Positions 1 to 8,568 are shown, counted from the stretch's first letter. The stretch is DNA of 19,475 nucleotides from an uncultured Oscillospiraceae bacterium (GCA_900547095.1 URFG01000019.1:1-19475), one strand, 5' to 3'. Made by a program: numbers and translations. The notes: generated by a model from the letters alone, not told the origin.

Positions 1-213
1 GCACACGGATATTCCGTTAAGCTCCACTCCGTCAGCCAGGCGGTCGCAGAAAGCGCAGGTAGGGCGGTATTTTTTAAGAATTATATTTCCGCCCTCCATA
101 TAGATTTCAAGACTGTCAAAATTAGAGCGAAGACCGAGCTGATTTCTTATCTCTTTGGGAATAACTATTCTTCCCATACTGTCAAGCTGTCTTACAATAC
201 CGGTGGATTTCAT
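1..213 (-). CDS. AbrB/SpoVT-like transition-state regulator, partial (C-terminus off the left edge)
   Basis: Seventy-one codons are visible from ATG at 213; the gene continues beyond base 1. Residues about 5-50 match the swapped-hairpin AbrB/SpoVT DNA-binding domain: the core reads LDSMGRIVIPKEIRNQLGL (residues 10-28), and a second beta-strand pair follows (LEIYMEGGNIILKKY). After it comes a cysteine pair (C53, C56) and another cysteine at 71, as in the clostridial AbrB-like proteins that carry a short CxxC...CxxC zinc-ribbon-like tail; the last half of that tail is outside the window. These proteins bind DNA as dimers or tetramers and usually regulate stationary-phase or sporulation genes, but the target here cannot be read. 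A ribosome site (GGAGGG) lies six bases before the ATG. It follows valS by 17 bp with no terminator between, so it is probably the last or a late gene of the parE-parC-valS unit. Confidence 0.85.
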   Translation of the reverse strand, partial: MKSTGIVRQLDSMGRIVIPKEIRNQLGLRSNFDSLEIYMEGGNIILKKYRPTCAFCDRLADGVELNGISVC

Positions 214-230
214 TTTTTACCCTCCGAAAA

Positions 231-2861
231 TCAGATGTTTCCGATCTCTTTGATCGCTTCATTGATCTTTTCTATTCTTTCTACGGCTTTTTTATAGCCC
301 TCTTTTTGAGCTTTGACGACCTTTTCGGGAGCATTTGCCATAAAGCCCGCATTATTAAGCTTTTTGCCGAAGAAATCTTTATCAATCTCGGCTTTTTCAA
401 GATCTTTTTTAAGCCTTAAAAGCTCTTTTTCAACATCGACAAGCTCTTTCATCGGCATATAGACCGCGGCGCTTGAACAAACGACGCTTACGCACTTATT
501 ATGATCGAATTCTTCTTTAACATTTACTTCGCTTGCATAAGCGAGCCTGCAAATAAAGGGAATTCCCGAAGTGAAGATATCGGAAAATTCAGTTTCTATA
601 TTTACCGTAACTTTCTTAGACGGCGGAACATTCATTTCCGCTCGGCGGTTTCTTAACGCCTTAATTACTTCCATGATCTTTTCAAAATCGCTTTCCTCTT
701 TTGAAAAATCAAGCAGAGAAGTATATTCGGGCCATTTTGAAACCATTAAAGCCGTATCGCAGTTTGGCATCGACTGCCAGATCTCTTCAGTGATAAAAGG
801 CATAAAAGGATGAAGCAGAGCCAGAGTGCCTTTAAATACGAAGACAAGAACCGAGCAGGCTGTATCGCAGGCTTTCTTTTCATCGGCAAAAAGGCGGGAT
901 TTGCAGATCTCTATATACCAATCGCAGAAAACATCCCAAATAAAGTCATAAAGCTTTGAAACCGCAAGGCCAAGCTCGAATTTTTCAAGATTTTCCGTGA
1001 CCTCTTTTACGAGCGAATTATATTTCGATAATATCCATTTATCTTCGATAGCAAGCTCTAAGCTGTTTAAATCTTTGACCTCGCCGTTTTCAAGATTCAT
1101 CAAAATAAATCTTGCGGCATTCCAGATCTTATTTGCGAAATTTCTGCTTGCCTCAACTCTTTCGGGGATATATCTCATATCGTTACCCGGGCTGTTTCCC
1201 GTAGCGAGAGAAAATCTTAAAGCGTCGGCGCCGTACTGATCTATAACTTCAAGGGGATCAACGCCGTTTCCTAAGGATTTTGACATTTTTCTTCCCTGCG
1301 AATCTCTTACAAGACCGTGGATAAGAACGGTGTCAAACGGAACCTGCCCTGTCTGCTCAATACCTGAGAACATCATTCTCATTACCCAGAAAGGAATTAT
1401 ATCATAGCCTGTAACAAGTGTGTTAGTGGGATAATAATGCTTGAAATCTTCCGTTTCATCCGGCCAGCCGAGAGTGGAGAAAGGCCAGAGAGCGGATGAA
1501 AACCAGGTGTCGAGAGTATCGGGGTCCTGATGAATATGAGTGCTCCCGCAGTGAGCGCATTTTTTTGCGTCTTCTTTAGATACGGTTATTTCTCCGCACT
1601 CGTCACAATACCACGCGGGAATTCTGTGACCCCACCAAAGCTGACGGGAAATGCACCAATCCCTGATATTTTCGAGCCAGTGAAAATAAACCTTTTCAAA
1701 CCTTTGGGGAACAAACTTAGTTTCTCCCGATTTTACCGCTTCGATAGCAGGCTTGGCTAACGGCTCCATTTTAACGAACCACTGCTTTGAAACCCTCGGC
1801 TCAACCGTGGTTCCGCAGCGATAGCAGGTGCCGACATTATGATTATAAGGCTCGATTTTAACAAGCGCGCCCTCTTTTTTCAGTTCCTCAACTATTTTCT
1901 TTCTCGCCTCATAGCGGTCAAGACCGGCAAAGGCGGGATAATCGTCGGTAATTTTTGCGTCGGGTGTTAAAACATTAATAACTTCAAGATTATGTCTTAA
2001 CCCCACCTCAAAGTCATTAGGATCGTGGGCGGGCGTGATTTTAACAACACCCGTTCCGAAATCCGGCTCAACATAGCTGTCCGCAATTACGGGAATTTCG
2101 CGGTGGACTATCGGCAGAATAAGGGTTTTGCCGACAAGATCCTTATATCTTTCGTCATCGGGGTTTACCGCAACCGCAGTATCTCCCAAAAGGGTTTCAG
2201 GTCTTGTTGTTGCAAGCTCTAGATATCCGCTGCCGTCTTTAAAAGGATATCTTAAATGCCAGAAAGATCCTGCCTGATCTTCATATTCTACCTCGGCGTC
2301 GGAAATCGAGGTATGGCAATGGGGGCACCAATTTATTATTCTTTCGCCCCTGTAAATAAGACCTTTTTCATAAAGCTTTACAAATACTTCTTTAACAGCT
2401 TTTGAACAGCCTTCGTCAAGAGTAAATCGCTCCCTGTCCCAGTCGCAGGAGGAACCCATTTTTTTGAGCTGTTCTATAATTCTTCCGCCGTACTGCTCTT
2501 TCCATTTCCAGGCGCGCTCTAAAAAGCCTTCCCTTCCGATATCGTCTTTAGTGATACCCTCTTTTTTCATCGCTTCGACTATTTTTGCTTCGGTTGCGAT
2601 AGAGGCGTGGTCGGTTCCGGGAATCCAAAGGGTATCGTATCCCTGCATTCTCTTAAAGCGGATAAGAATATCCTGCAAGGTATTATCAAGCGCGTGGCCC
2701 ATATGGAGCTGACCTGTGATATTCGGAGGGGGAATTACTATAGTATAAGTCTTTTTGCCCTCTTCTCTTTTTGCGTGAAAATAGTGTCCGTTAAGCCACA
2801 TTTTATAAATGCGGTCTTCAACGCTTTTAGGATCATACTGTTTTTCAAGTTCTTTACTCAT
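231..2861 (-). CDS. valS: Valyl-tRNA synthetase
   Basis: A full-length class I aminoacyl-tRNA synthetase of 876 residues, the usual bacterial ValRS size, which charges tRNA-Val with valine in the cytoplasm. The HIGH-type motif is HMGH at residues 53-56 after PPPNITGQL, and the KMSKS loop is at 525-529. The CP1 editing domain lies between about 190 and 340 and contains the typical TTRPETLLGDTAVAV stretch. A four-cysteine zinc knuckle (C419, C422, C435, C438) sits in the catalytic half. The anticodon-binding helical domain covers about 600-760, and the C-terminal coiled coil of ValRS (about 805-876, rich in Lys and Glu) is present. Start ATG is at 2861, preceded by GGGGTAAAAGGG. It lies 17 bp after parC, too close to hold the T-box leader that often controls valS in Firmicutes, so it is probably expressed from the parE promoter. 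Confidence 0.97.
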   Translation of the reverse strand: MSKELEKQYDPKSVEDRIYKMWLNGHYFHAKREEGKKTYTIVIPPPNITGQLHMGHALDNTLQDILIRFKRMQGYDTLWIPGTDHASIATEAKIVEAMKKEGITKDDIGREGFLERAWKWKEQYGGRIIEQLKKMGSSCDWDRERFTLDEGCSKAVKEVFVKLYEKGLIYRGERIINWCPHCHTSISDAEVEYEDQAGSFWHLRYPFKDGSGYLELATTRPETLLGDTAVAVNPDDERYKDLVGKTLILPIVHREIPVIADSYVEPDFGTGVVKITPAHDPNDFEVGLRHNLEVINVLTPDAKITDDYPAFAGLDRYEARKKIVEELKKEGALVKIEPYNHNVGTCYRCGTTVEPRVSKQWFVKMEPLAKPAIEAVKSGETKFVPQRFEKVYFHWLENIRDWCISRQLWWGHRIPAWYCDECGEITVSKEDAKKCAHCGSTHIHQDPDTLDTWFSSALWPFSTLGWPDETEDFKHYYPTNTLVTGYDIIPFWVMRMMFSGIEQTGQVPFDTVLIHGLVRDSQGRKMSKSLGNGVDPLEVIDQYGADALRFSLATGNSPGNDMRYIPERVEASRNFANKIWNAARFILMNLENGEVKDLNSLELAIEDKWILSKYNSLVKEVTENLEKFELGLAVSKLYDFIWDVFCDWYIEICKSRLFADEKKACDTACSVLVFVFKGTLALLHPFMPFITEEIWQSMPNCDTALMVSKWPEYTSLLDFSKEESDFEKIMEVIKALRNRRAEMNVPPSKKVTVNIETEFSDIFTSGIPFICRLAYASEVNVKEEFDHNKCVSVVCSSAAVYMPMKELVDVEKELLRLKKDLEKAEIDKDFFGKKLNNAGFMANAPEKVVKAQKEGYKKAVERIEKINEAIKEIGNI

Positions 2862-2878
2862 TACCCTTTTACCCCGTT

Positions 2879-5122
2879 TTAAATATCCATTTTTTCCTGA
2901 CTGCCTGCAGTGTTTTGAATTATACTGCCTGCGGCAGGAAGATTTTTTGTTCTGTAGCGGTGCTCGTTTTCAATGGCTCCGCTCTCAAATTTTTCGGCAG
3001 AGAAAATTCTCTGTCCTTTTTTCTGCGTCATCACGGCAATTCCGCCGTTATCCTTAGTAGCTTTTGCGGGAATCGACGCGGTGCTTACTATAAGCATTCT
3101 GTTATTTGTGGAAACCAAAGCTATATCGCAGTCGTCCTCAAAAAACATCACCGTATGCAATACAAACTTTTTGCAGTAAGCGTTTATAAGCTTTTTTCGG
3201 TTTGTTTTTGTGATATAGGAAGAAAGCGGAACTTTAGCTACGCGCCCGTTATCGAAAACAAAGAGAACAAAGCCTTTATAATCCTTTGTATCGATCATAT
3301 AAACCGCGTTTTCGCCCTCTTCAAACTGAAGCCTTGATGCGATATAATCGCCTAAAATGCTTGCTTTTGAGTCGCCGAAATCCGCCACTCTGCTTTTATA
3401 TACCTGCGCTTTATCCGTGAAGAAAAGGAGATCCTTATCGCAGGAGGATTCTATCACCTGCGTTATCTCGTCGCCCTCTTTAAGCTTTTGCTCGCCGCTC
3501 ATTCGAAGCGACTGCGGAGTTATGCGCTTAAAGTAACCGTCTTTAGTGAAAAAGAGGGTGACCGGGGAAGTATCGAGAGGCTCGTCCGTCACTTCGGCAA
3601 GCTCGTTTTCCTCGGCGCTGATTATTTTTGTGCGCCTTTCTTTGCCATATTTTTCAATAACCGCTTTTAATTCCGAAACGATTATTTTTTTGATTTTTGC
3701 TCTTGAATTCAGAGTTTCCTCGCAGTCACTTATTTCGGCTTCAAGCTTTTCTATATCATCAAGCCGTCTTAGAATATACTCGCGGTTTAAGTGTCTTAAT
3801 TTTATCTCAGCCACATATTCCGCCTGAGTTTCATCGATTCCGAAGCCTATCATAAGATTAGGCACGACTTCTTTTTCAATACTTGTTTCTCTTACTATTT
3901 TAACAGCCTTATCGATATCAAGCAGTATTTTTTCCATTCCCTTTAAAAGGTGAAGACTGTTTTTAGCTTTAGAAAGCTTAAAATAAACTCTTCTTCTTAT
4001 GCACTCTTCTCTGAAAGCCACCCATTCGGAAATTATTTCTTTTACTCCCATAACTCTGGGAGATGCGGCAATAAGAATATTAAAGTTGCAGGAAAAGCTG
4101 TCCTGCAAAGGGGTGAGCCTGAAGAGCTTTTTCATAAGCTTATCGGGATCGGTGCCCCTTTTAAGGTCAATCGTTATTTTAAGGCCGGAAAGATCGGTTT
4201 CATCTCGAACGTCGCTTATCTCCGTTATCTTCTTAGCCTTTACAAGCTCTGTTATTTTTTCGATAATTGCCTCTGTTGTAGTGGTGGGCGGGATCTCGCT
4301 TATATCGATACAGTTTTGCGGCTTATCATAGGAATAAACGCCTCTTACCTTAAAGCTTCCTCTTCCCGTTTCATAAATTTTTTCCATTTCAGAGCGGTTA
4401 TATAAAAGCTCGCCGCCTATTGGAAAATCGGGCGCCAAAAGGGTATCTGCAACATTTATATCCTCGTCTTTAATATAAGCTATCGTGGTTTCGCAGACCT
4501 CTTTTAAATTAAAAGGGCATATCTGGCTCGCCATTCCTGCGGCTATACCCATATTTGAGTTTACAAGTATAGTCGGGAAAGTAACAGGAAACAGCACGGG
4601 TTCTTTCATAGTCGCGTCGTAGTTATCCACAAAGTCGACCGTGTCTTTATCGATATCCGCAAAAAGCTCCGCGGATATAGGAGCAAGCTTTGCCTCGGTG
4701 TACCTTGCGGCGGCGCACTGCATATCTCGTGAATACGCCTTACCGAAAGAGCCCTTTGATTCTACGAATGGGTGCAAAAGCGCACCGTTGCCCTCGGAAA
4801 GCCTTACCATTGTTTCATATATCGCGGAATCACCGTGAGGGTTTAACTGCATAGTTCTTCCCACGATATTTGCGGACTTGATAGTCGGTCCGTTTAAAAG
4901 TCCCATATTATACATAGTATAAAGAAGCTTTCTGTGCGAGGGCTTAAATCCGTCAATTTCCGGTATTGCCCGGGAAATAATTATGCTCATAGCATAGGGC
5001 ATAAAGTTTTGCTTAAGCGTTTCGGTAACCGGCTGATCGAGAACGGTTCCCGCGCCGGCTATATATGCGTTATCCGTGCGGACTTTAGGCGCTTTTATTT
5101 CTTTACTCTTTCTCGGAGCCAT
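2879..5122 (-). CDS. parC: DNA topoisomerase IV subunit A-like (type IIA topoisomerase, GyrA/ParC family)
   Basis: A 747-residue breakage-reunion subunit of a type II topoisomerase, which works with the ParE-like product encoded just upstream to decatenate or relax DNA. The winged-helix region has DGFKPSHRKLLYTM (57-70) and NPHGDSAIYETMVR (94-107). The catalytic tyrosine is Y141 in AAARYTE. The quinolone-determining positions are Ser99 and Glu103 (equivalents of GyrA 83 and 87), the susceptible-type residues. A coiled-coil gate covers about 365-480. The C-terminal part (about 500-720) shows four or five beta-pinwheel blades (such as TLFFTKDGYFKRIT and VLFVFDNGRVAKVP) but no QRRGGKG-type GyrA box. 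This absence and the pairing favour a topoisomerase IV-like rather than gyrase assignment. ATG at 5122 has a strong AAGGAGGAG site, and the gene follows parE by 25 bp. The ParC versus GyrA name is an inference. Confidence 0.9.
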   Translation of the reverse strand: MAPRKSKEIKAPKVRTDNAYIAGAGTVLDQPVTETLKQNFMPYAMSIIISRAIPEIDGFKPSHRKLLYTMYNMGLLNGPTIKSANIVGRTMQLNPHGDSAIYETMVRLSEGNGALLHPFVESKGSFGKAYSRDMQCAAARYTEAKLAPISAELFADIDKDTVDFVDNYDATMKEPVLFPVTFPTILVNSNMGIAAGMASQICPFNLKEVCETTIAYIKDEDINVADTLLAPDFPIGGELLYNRSEMEKIYETGRGSFKVRGVYSYDKPQNCIDISEIPPTTTTEAIIEKITELVKAKKITEISDVRDETDLSGLKITIDLKRGTDPDKLMKKLFRLTPLQDSFSCNFNILIAASPRVMGVKEIISEWVAFREECIRRRVYFKLSKAKNSLHLLKGMEKILLDIDKAVKIVRETSIEKEVVPNLMIGFGIDETQAEYVAEIKLRHLNREYILRRLDDIEKLEAEISDCEETLNSRAKIKKIIVSELKAVIEKYGKERRTKIISAEENELAEVTDEPLDTSPVTLFFTKDGYFKRITPQSLRMSGEQKLKEGDEITQVIESSCDKDLLFFTDKAQVYKSRVADFGDSKASILGDYIASRLQFEEGENAVYMIDTKDYKGFVLFVFDNGRVAKVPLSSYITKTNRKKLINAYCKKFVLHTVMFFEDDCDIALVSTNNRMLIVSTASIPAKATKDNGGIAVMTQKKGQRIFSAEKFESGAIENEHRYRTKNLPAAGSIIQNTAGSQEKMDI

Positions 5123-5147
5123 TTTGCTCCTCCTTATTTTTGAATTA

Positions 5148-7130
5148 TCAGCTTAAATCGGTGCTGTCAATATAAAGGTGACCGTTTTCCGATATATATT
5201 CTTTTCTTCCCTGCAAATTATCGCCGAGCAGAAGATCGAACATTGAAGAGGTCATCTCAGCTTCCTCGGGAAGAATTTTTATAAGCCTGCGCGTGAGAGG
5301 ATTCATTGTGGTAAGGTTCATCATATCCGGCTGATTTTCGCCGAGTCCTTTCGAGCGCTGAAGAGAATATTTCTCATCGCCTATCATTTTAAGAATATCG
5401 GTCTTTTCATTTTCATCATAAGCGAAATAAGTTTTTTTCTTCGTGTTTATCTCATAAAGCGGAGTTTCGGCAATAAATACCTTACCCTCTGTTATAAGAG
5501 TAGGAACAAGCCTGTAGATCATAGTGATAATAAGCGACCTTATGTGAAACCCGTCAACATCCGCGTCGGTACAGATAATTATTTTATTCCAGCGCAGATT
5601 ATCAATATCAAAATTGGAAAGCCCTTTATTAGACTTTGATTTCACTTCCACTCCGCAGCCTAAAACCTTTAAAAGATCGGTTATTATTTCGCTTTTGAAT
5701 ATTTTATCATATTCCGCCTTTAAGCAGTTGAGAATTTTTCCTCTTACGGGCATAATTGCCTGAAAAGCCGCGTCACGCGCGAGCTTACATGAGCCGAGAG
5801 CCGAGTCGCCCTCAACGATATAAAGCTCCCTTTCGCTTACATCTTTGCTTCTGCAGTCGACGAATTTCTGCACTCTATCCATCATAGAGTTTCCGCCGGA
5901 AAGGGTCTTTTTGATATTTATGCGCTCTTTTTCGCTGCGCTCTCTGCTTCTCTTATTGATCAAAACCTGATCGGCTATTTTATCCGCTTCCGCTTTATTT
6001 TCGATAAAATAAACTTCAAGCTGATGGCGCAGAAAATCTGTCATAGCCTCGGCAATAAATTTATTCGTTACCGCCTTTTTGGTTTGATTTTCATAAGAGG
6101 TTATAGTTGAGAATGAAGAGGTGACCAAAACCAGACACTCTTCCACATCGGCAAAGGTTATTCTGCTTTCGCCGGATTTATATTTATTCGTCTGTTTGAT
6201 ATAATTGTCTATCTGATAGACAAACGCGTTCCTTACCGCCTTATCGGGCGCGCCGCCGTATTCAAGAAAGCTTGAATTGTGATAATATTCCTTAAGCGTT
6301 CTCGTATTCGAAAAACACATTGCGACATTTATCTTTACTTTATATTCAGGCTTGTCCGCACGATCTCTTCCTTTGCGCTCGGTATTGAAAAATCTAACCG
6401 ACGTTAAAGCCTCGTCGCCCACATATTCGGAAACATAATCGCTTATGCCGTTTTCATACTTAAATTCGGTATTTATAAATTTAGAGCCCTGCTGCTGGCG
6501 GAAGATAAAGAGCAGACCGTTATTTACAATAGCCTGTCTTTTTAAAATATCCGTGAAATATTCGGGCGGGATATTTATATCCGTAAAAACATCAATATCG
6601 GGCTTCCACCTGGTTTTCGTTCCGGTATCCTTTCCCGAATACGGCTCTTTTTTAAGTCCGCCTATATTATAGCCGTGTTCAAAGTGAAGATTGTATTTAA
6701 AACCGTCGCGCTTTATCTCAACGTCCATATATTCCGCGGTGTACTGCGTGGAGCAAAGACCGAGTCCGTTTAATCCGACGGAATATTCATAGTTTGTTCC
6801 GTCATTTGTATTATATTTTCCTCCGGCGTACATCTCGCAGTATAAAAGCTCCCAGTTATAGCACTGCTGCTTATTGTTAAAATCGACCGGCGCTCCTCTT
6901 CCGTGATCCTCGACCTCTATCGAGCCGTCGGAAAAATAAGTTACGGTGATCTTATTGCCGAAGCCTTCTCTTGCCTCGTCGATAGAATTAGAGATTATTT
7001 CAAAAACGGAATGCTCGCAGCCGTCTATACCGTCGGACCCGAAAATTACCGCCGGGCGCTTTCTTACCCTATCCGGTCCCTCAAGCTTTTCTATACTGTC
7101 ATTTCCGTACTCAGCAACAGTTTTTGCCAC
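5148..7130 (-). CDS. parE: DNA topoisomerase IV subunit B-like (GyrB/ParE family ATPase)
   Basis: The ATPase subunit partner of the ParC-like protein. I place the start at GTG 7130 (660 residues): AAAGG lies nine bases before it and the protein then begins near the conserved GPDRVRKRPAVIFG segment. A longer open frame begins at TTG 7199, but that TTG is the promoter -35 box. In the 660-residue numbering, the GHKL ATPase has the Mg-binding Asn in EIISNSIDEA (about 48), DHGRG near 75, and the glycine-rich loop VGLNGLGLCS (118-127). The transducer has the QTK lysine loop (349-351). The TOPRIM domain has EGDSALG (440-446) and DADVDG (522-527), and QRSKGLGE follows near 595. The second glycine of the common EGDSAGG motif is leucine here, which I recall in some ParE-like lineages. 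The length lacks the long insert of proteobacterial GyrB. First gene of its transcription unit. Confidence 0.92.
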   Translation of the reverse strand: MAKTVAEYGNDSIEKLEGPDRVRKRPAVIFGSDGIDGCEHSVFEIISNSIDEAREGFGNKITVTYFSDGSIEVEDHGRGAPVDFNNKQQCYNWELLYCEMYAGGKYNTNDGTNYEYSVGLNGLGLCSTQYTAEYMDVEIKRDGFKYNLHFEHGYNIGGLKKEPYSGKDTGTKTRWKPDIDVFTDINIPPEYFTDILKRQAIVNNGLLFIFRQQQGSKFINTEFKYENGISDYVSEYVGDEALTSVRFFNTERKGRDRADKPEYKVKINVAMCFSNTRTLKEYYHNSSFLEYGGAPDKAVRNAFVYQIDNYIKQTNKYKSGESRITFADVEECLVLVTSSFSTITSYENQTKKAVTNKFIAEAMTDFLRHQLEVYFIENKAEADKIADQVLINKRSRERSEKERINIKKTLSGGNSMMDRVQKFVDCRSKDVSERELYIVEGDSALGSCKLARDAAFQAIMPVRGKILNCLKAEYDKIFKSEIITDLLKVLGCGVEVKSKSNKGLSNFDIDNLRWNKIIICTDADVDGFHIRSLIITMIYRLVPTLITEGKVFIAETPLYEINTKKKTYFAYDENEKTDILKMIGDEKYSLQRSKGLGENQPDMMNLTTMNPLTRRLIKILPEEAEMTSSMFDLLLGDNLQGRKEYISENGHLYIDSTDLS

Positions 7131-7170
7131 AAGCACCAACCTTTCGGATTTACATTTTATGTCATTATAT

Positions 7171-7199
7171 ATTATATAATTTACATTATTAATAGTCAA
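7171..7199 (-). promoter_or_regulatory. SigA-type promoter for parE-parC-valS-abrB-like unit
   Basis: On the minus strand the -35 hexamer TTGACT (7199-7194) is followed by exactly 17 bases and a perfect TATAAT (7176-7171). Transcription would start near 7164-7162, giving a leader of about 33 nt before the GTG start of parE at 7130. The promoter directly abuts the terminator of the upstream M23 gene. A second TATAAT overlaps at 7169-7164, with a poorer spacing. Confidence 0.88.
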
Positions 7200-7202
7200 G
7201 TC

Positions 7203-7241
7203 AAAAAACGCCGCCCGAAAGCCTTAAAACTTTCGGGCGGC
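7203..7241 (-). terminator. Rho-independent terminator of the M23 peptidase gene
   Basis: A perfect 12-bp stem (GCCGCCCGAAAG at 7210-7221 pairing with CTTTCGGGCGGC at 7230-7241), an eight-base loop, and a run of six T residues on the minus strand (7208-7203). It lies 15 bp after the stop codon of the M23 gene. The plus-strand side has no comparable T run, so it works in the minus direction only. Confidence 0.95.
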
Positions 7242-7256
7242 TGAAAAATTCAAAAA

Positions 7257-8474
7257 TTATTTAACTCCGATATACGGTGCAGGATTTACTCTCGCGCCAT
7301 TGCAGTTAACTTCGAAATGCAGGTGATTTCCCGTGGAATATCCCGTGCTTCCTACAAGCGCGATAACCTCGCCGGCATTTACTGTTTCTCCCGCTCTTAC
7401 GCAAAGCGAAGAAGCGTGCGCATAAGTTGTGATAAGTCCGTTTCCGTGGTCGATCCTTACGCAGTTGCCATAAGACCCGTCATACCCCGAAAAAACGACT
7501 TTACCCGAAGCCACAGCGAATATCTGCGTGCCTCTCGGAGCTCTTAAATCAATACCTTTATGGCCGCCGTTACCGTAATAACAGCTGACCTGCCATACGG
7601 TGCTTGGCAGAGGGAATATAAATCCGGAGCTTTTGGCTATTCTTATCTGAGCGGCAGTTGCCGCGGTTTTAGCGGTTCCTATTACAACAACCTGGTCTAC
7701 AGGTGTGCTTAAAACTTCATCGGAAAGGGTAGTTTTCTCCTGCACCTCGCCGTTTAAATAAACGACCTCGTCGGTAACGCGTCTTACGCCCTTTTTGCCC
7801 TCGACCTGGATCTCTTTATAATCAACGGTCTGGCTTGAAGTTTTCTTGGTTACGACCTTAAAATTCGTTTCGATATCTGTAACAACTGTAGCTACAGCTT
7901 TAACATTCAAATTCGAAAGCTCGCTTACCGCCTCGTCAGATTCCTTTATTTCGCTTGAAAGACAATATCCGTCGCTTATCTCAACTTCTTCAACAAAGCT
8001 GCACTGCGCGCCCTCGGGTGCTTTCTGCTTATATATATCATTGATAGCGGACTCAAGCTCGTCCTTTTTTACAAAACCGATCTCCTTACCGTTAATCTTT
8101 ACATCGCTTGCAAGCACGATATCGTCGGTTTTCTCGATTATAGCGTCCGCCACGTTCTGATCGGTGGAAATCTCATTATTAAGAGCTATTACAGCGGAGT
8201 ATTCCGGAGCGCTGACTGTGGATTCAACATCGCTGCCGGTGACTTTTTCTTTTACGATACTTACAGCCGCTTTAAACTGATCTTTACTTTTAACGGTTGC
8301 GATATATTCGCCCTGATAGCTTACTTTATAAGCAAATCTCGCGCCAACGGCCGCGATGCTCGCAAATATTGCAACTGTGGAAAATCCGGCGAAAATAAGC
8401 ACTCTTACCGCTCTGCTCAATTTCTTCGCTTTTTTTCTGAAGGGCTCGGTTATTTCCCCTGCCCACGAAAGCAT
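7257..8474 (-). CDS. Membrane-anchored G5-domain M23 family metallopeptidase (peptidoglycan hydrolase)
   Basis: A 405-residue protein predicted to cut peptidoglycan peptide bridges outside the membrane. Residues 1-23 are basic, 24-46 form one membrane segment (type II anchor, no signal peptidase site evident), and about 50-200 are an uncharacterised extracellular region. About 205-268 resemble a G5 domain (TVDYKEIQVEGKKGVRRVT and GTAKT). The LytM/M23 domain is at about 287-402. Its Zn ligands are H305 and D309 (HKGID) and H386 in HLHF, and the catalytic histidines are H353 (YAHAS) and H384, so the enzyme should be active. It is transcribed alone, between its own promoter and a strong terminator. 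The start is uncertain: ATG 8474 is the first in-frame ATG after a stop at 8493-8495, but the only good ribosome site (AGGAG, 8500-8496) is 21 bases upstream. Confidence 0.9.
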   Translation of the reverse strand: MLSWAGEITEPFRKKAKKLSRAVRVLIFAGFSTVAIFASIAAVGARFAYKVSYQGEYIATVKSKDQFKAAVSIVKEKVTGSDVESTVSAPEYSAVIALNNEISTDQNVADAIIEKTDDIVLASDVKINGKEIGFVKKDELESAINDIYKQKAPEGAQCSFVEEVEISDGYCLSSEIKESDEAVSELSNLNVKAVATVVTDIETNFKVVTKKTSSQTVDYKEIQVEGKKGVRRVTDEVVYLNGEVQEKTTLSDEVLSTPVDQVVVIGTAKTAATAAQIRIAKSSGFIFPLPSTVWQVSCYYGNGGHKGIDLRAPRGTQIFAVASGKVVFSGYDGSYGNCVRIDHGNGLITTYAHASSLCVRAGETVNAGEVIALVGSTGYSTGNHLHFEVNCNGARVNPAPYIGVK

Positions 8475-8493
8475 ATCGTGAAAGATAAAGCAT
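8326..8493 (-). other. Overlapping short open frame at the M23 gene start (55 codons plus stop)
   Basis: ATG at 8493 follows AAAGGAG by only two bases and opens a frame different from the M23 gene, running to TAA at 8328-8326 across that gene's first 49 codons. The translation is basic and resembles no family I know. It could be a chance frame, a translation-coupling leader, or a sign that a base is missing or added near 8475-8492. Confidence 0.2.
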
Positions 8494-8510
8494 TACTCCT
8501 TTCTTTAAAA

Positions 8511-8527
8511 GTTACAAGTTTGTAACA
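8511..8527 (-). promoter_or_regulatory. Operator-like inverted repeat / WalR-box match downstream of the M23 promoter
   Basis: The minus strand reads TGTTACAAACTTGTAAC. This fits the published WalR (YycF) direct-repeat consensus TGTWAH-N5-TGTWAH exactly (TGTTAC, AAACT, TGTAAC). Bases 8511-8526 are also a 7-2-7 inverted repeat, GTTACAA-AC-TTGTAAC. It lies about 7-24 bases after the likely transcription start, which would suit repression. WalR controls many M23 hydrolase genes in Firmicutes, which fits, but binding is inferred. Confidence 0.5.
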
Positions 8528-8540
8528 ACTTACTTATTAT

Positions 8541-8568
8541 ATTATACCTAAAAGTTACAAAATTGCAA
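8541..8568 (-). promoter_or_regulatory. SigA-type promoter for the M23 peptidase gene
   Basis: On the minus strand TTGCAA (8568-8563), 16 bases, then TATAAT (8546-8541). Transcription would start near 8534, leaving a leader of about 60 nt. The weaker -35 and the flanking repeats suggest that the promoter is regulated. Confidence 0.75.

Noticed and set aside
2862..2878. T-box or riboswitch before valS
   Set aside because: Only 17 bp are available and they hold just a ribosome site.
3950..4405. A 151-residue plus-strand open frame antisense to parC (and many similar ones antisense to valS, polC, cdsA)
   Set aside because: The opposite strand is a clear, motif-bearing gene in each case. The plus-strand frames show no family motif or plausible ribosome site.
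4805..4835. Quinolone resistance substitutions in the ParC-like protein
   Set aside because: Positions equivalent to GyrA 83 and 87 are Ser and Glu, the ordinary susceptible-type residues in Gram-positive proteins.
5800..5821. EGDSALG instead of EGDSAGG in the ParE TOPRIM motif, considered as a defect
   Set aside because: The acidic residues are intact, and I recall leucine at this position in other ParE-like lineages, so it is treated as a family variation.
7200..7256. Bidirectional terminator or regulatory RNA at the 12-bp perfect stem
   Set aside because: Only the minus strand has a T run, and the position directly after a stop codon is fully explained by intrinsic termination.
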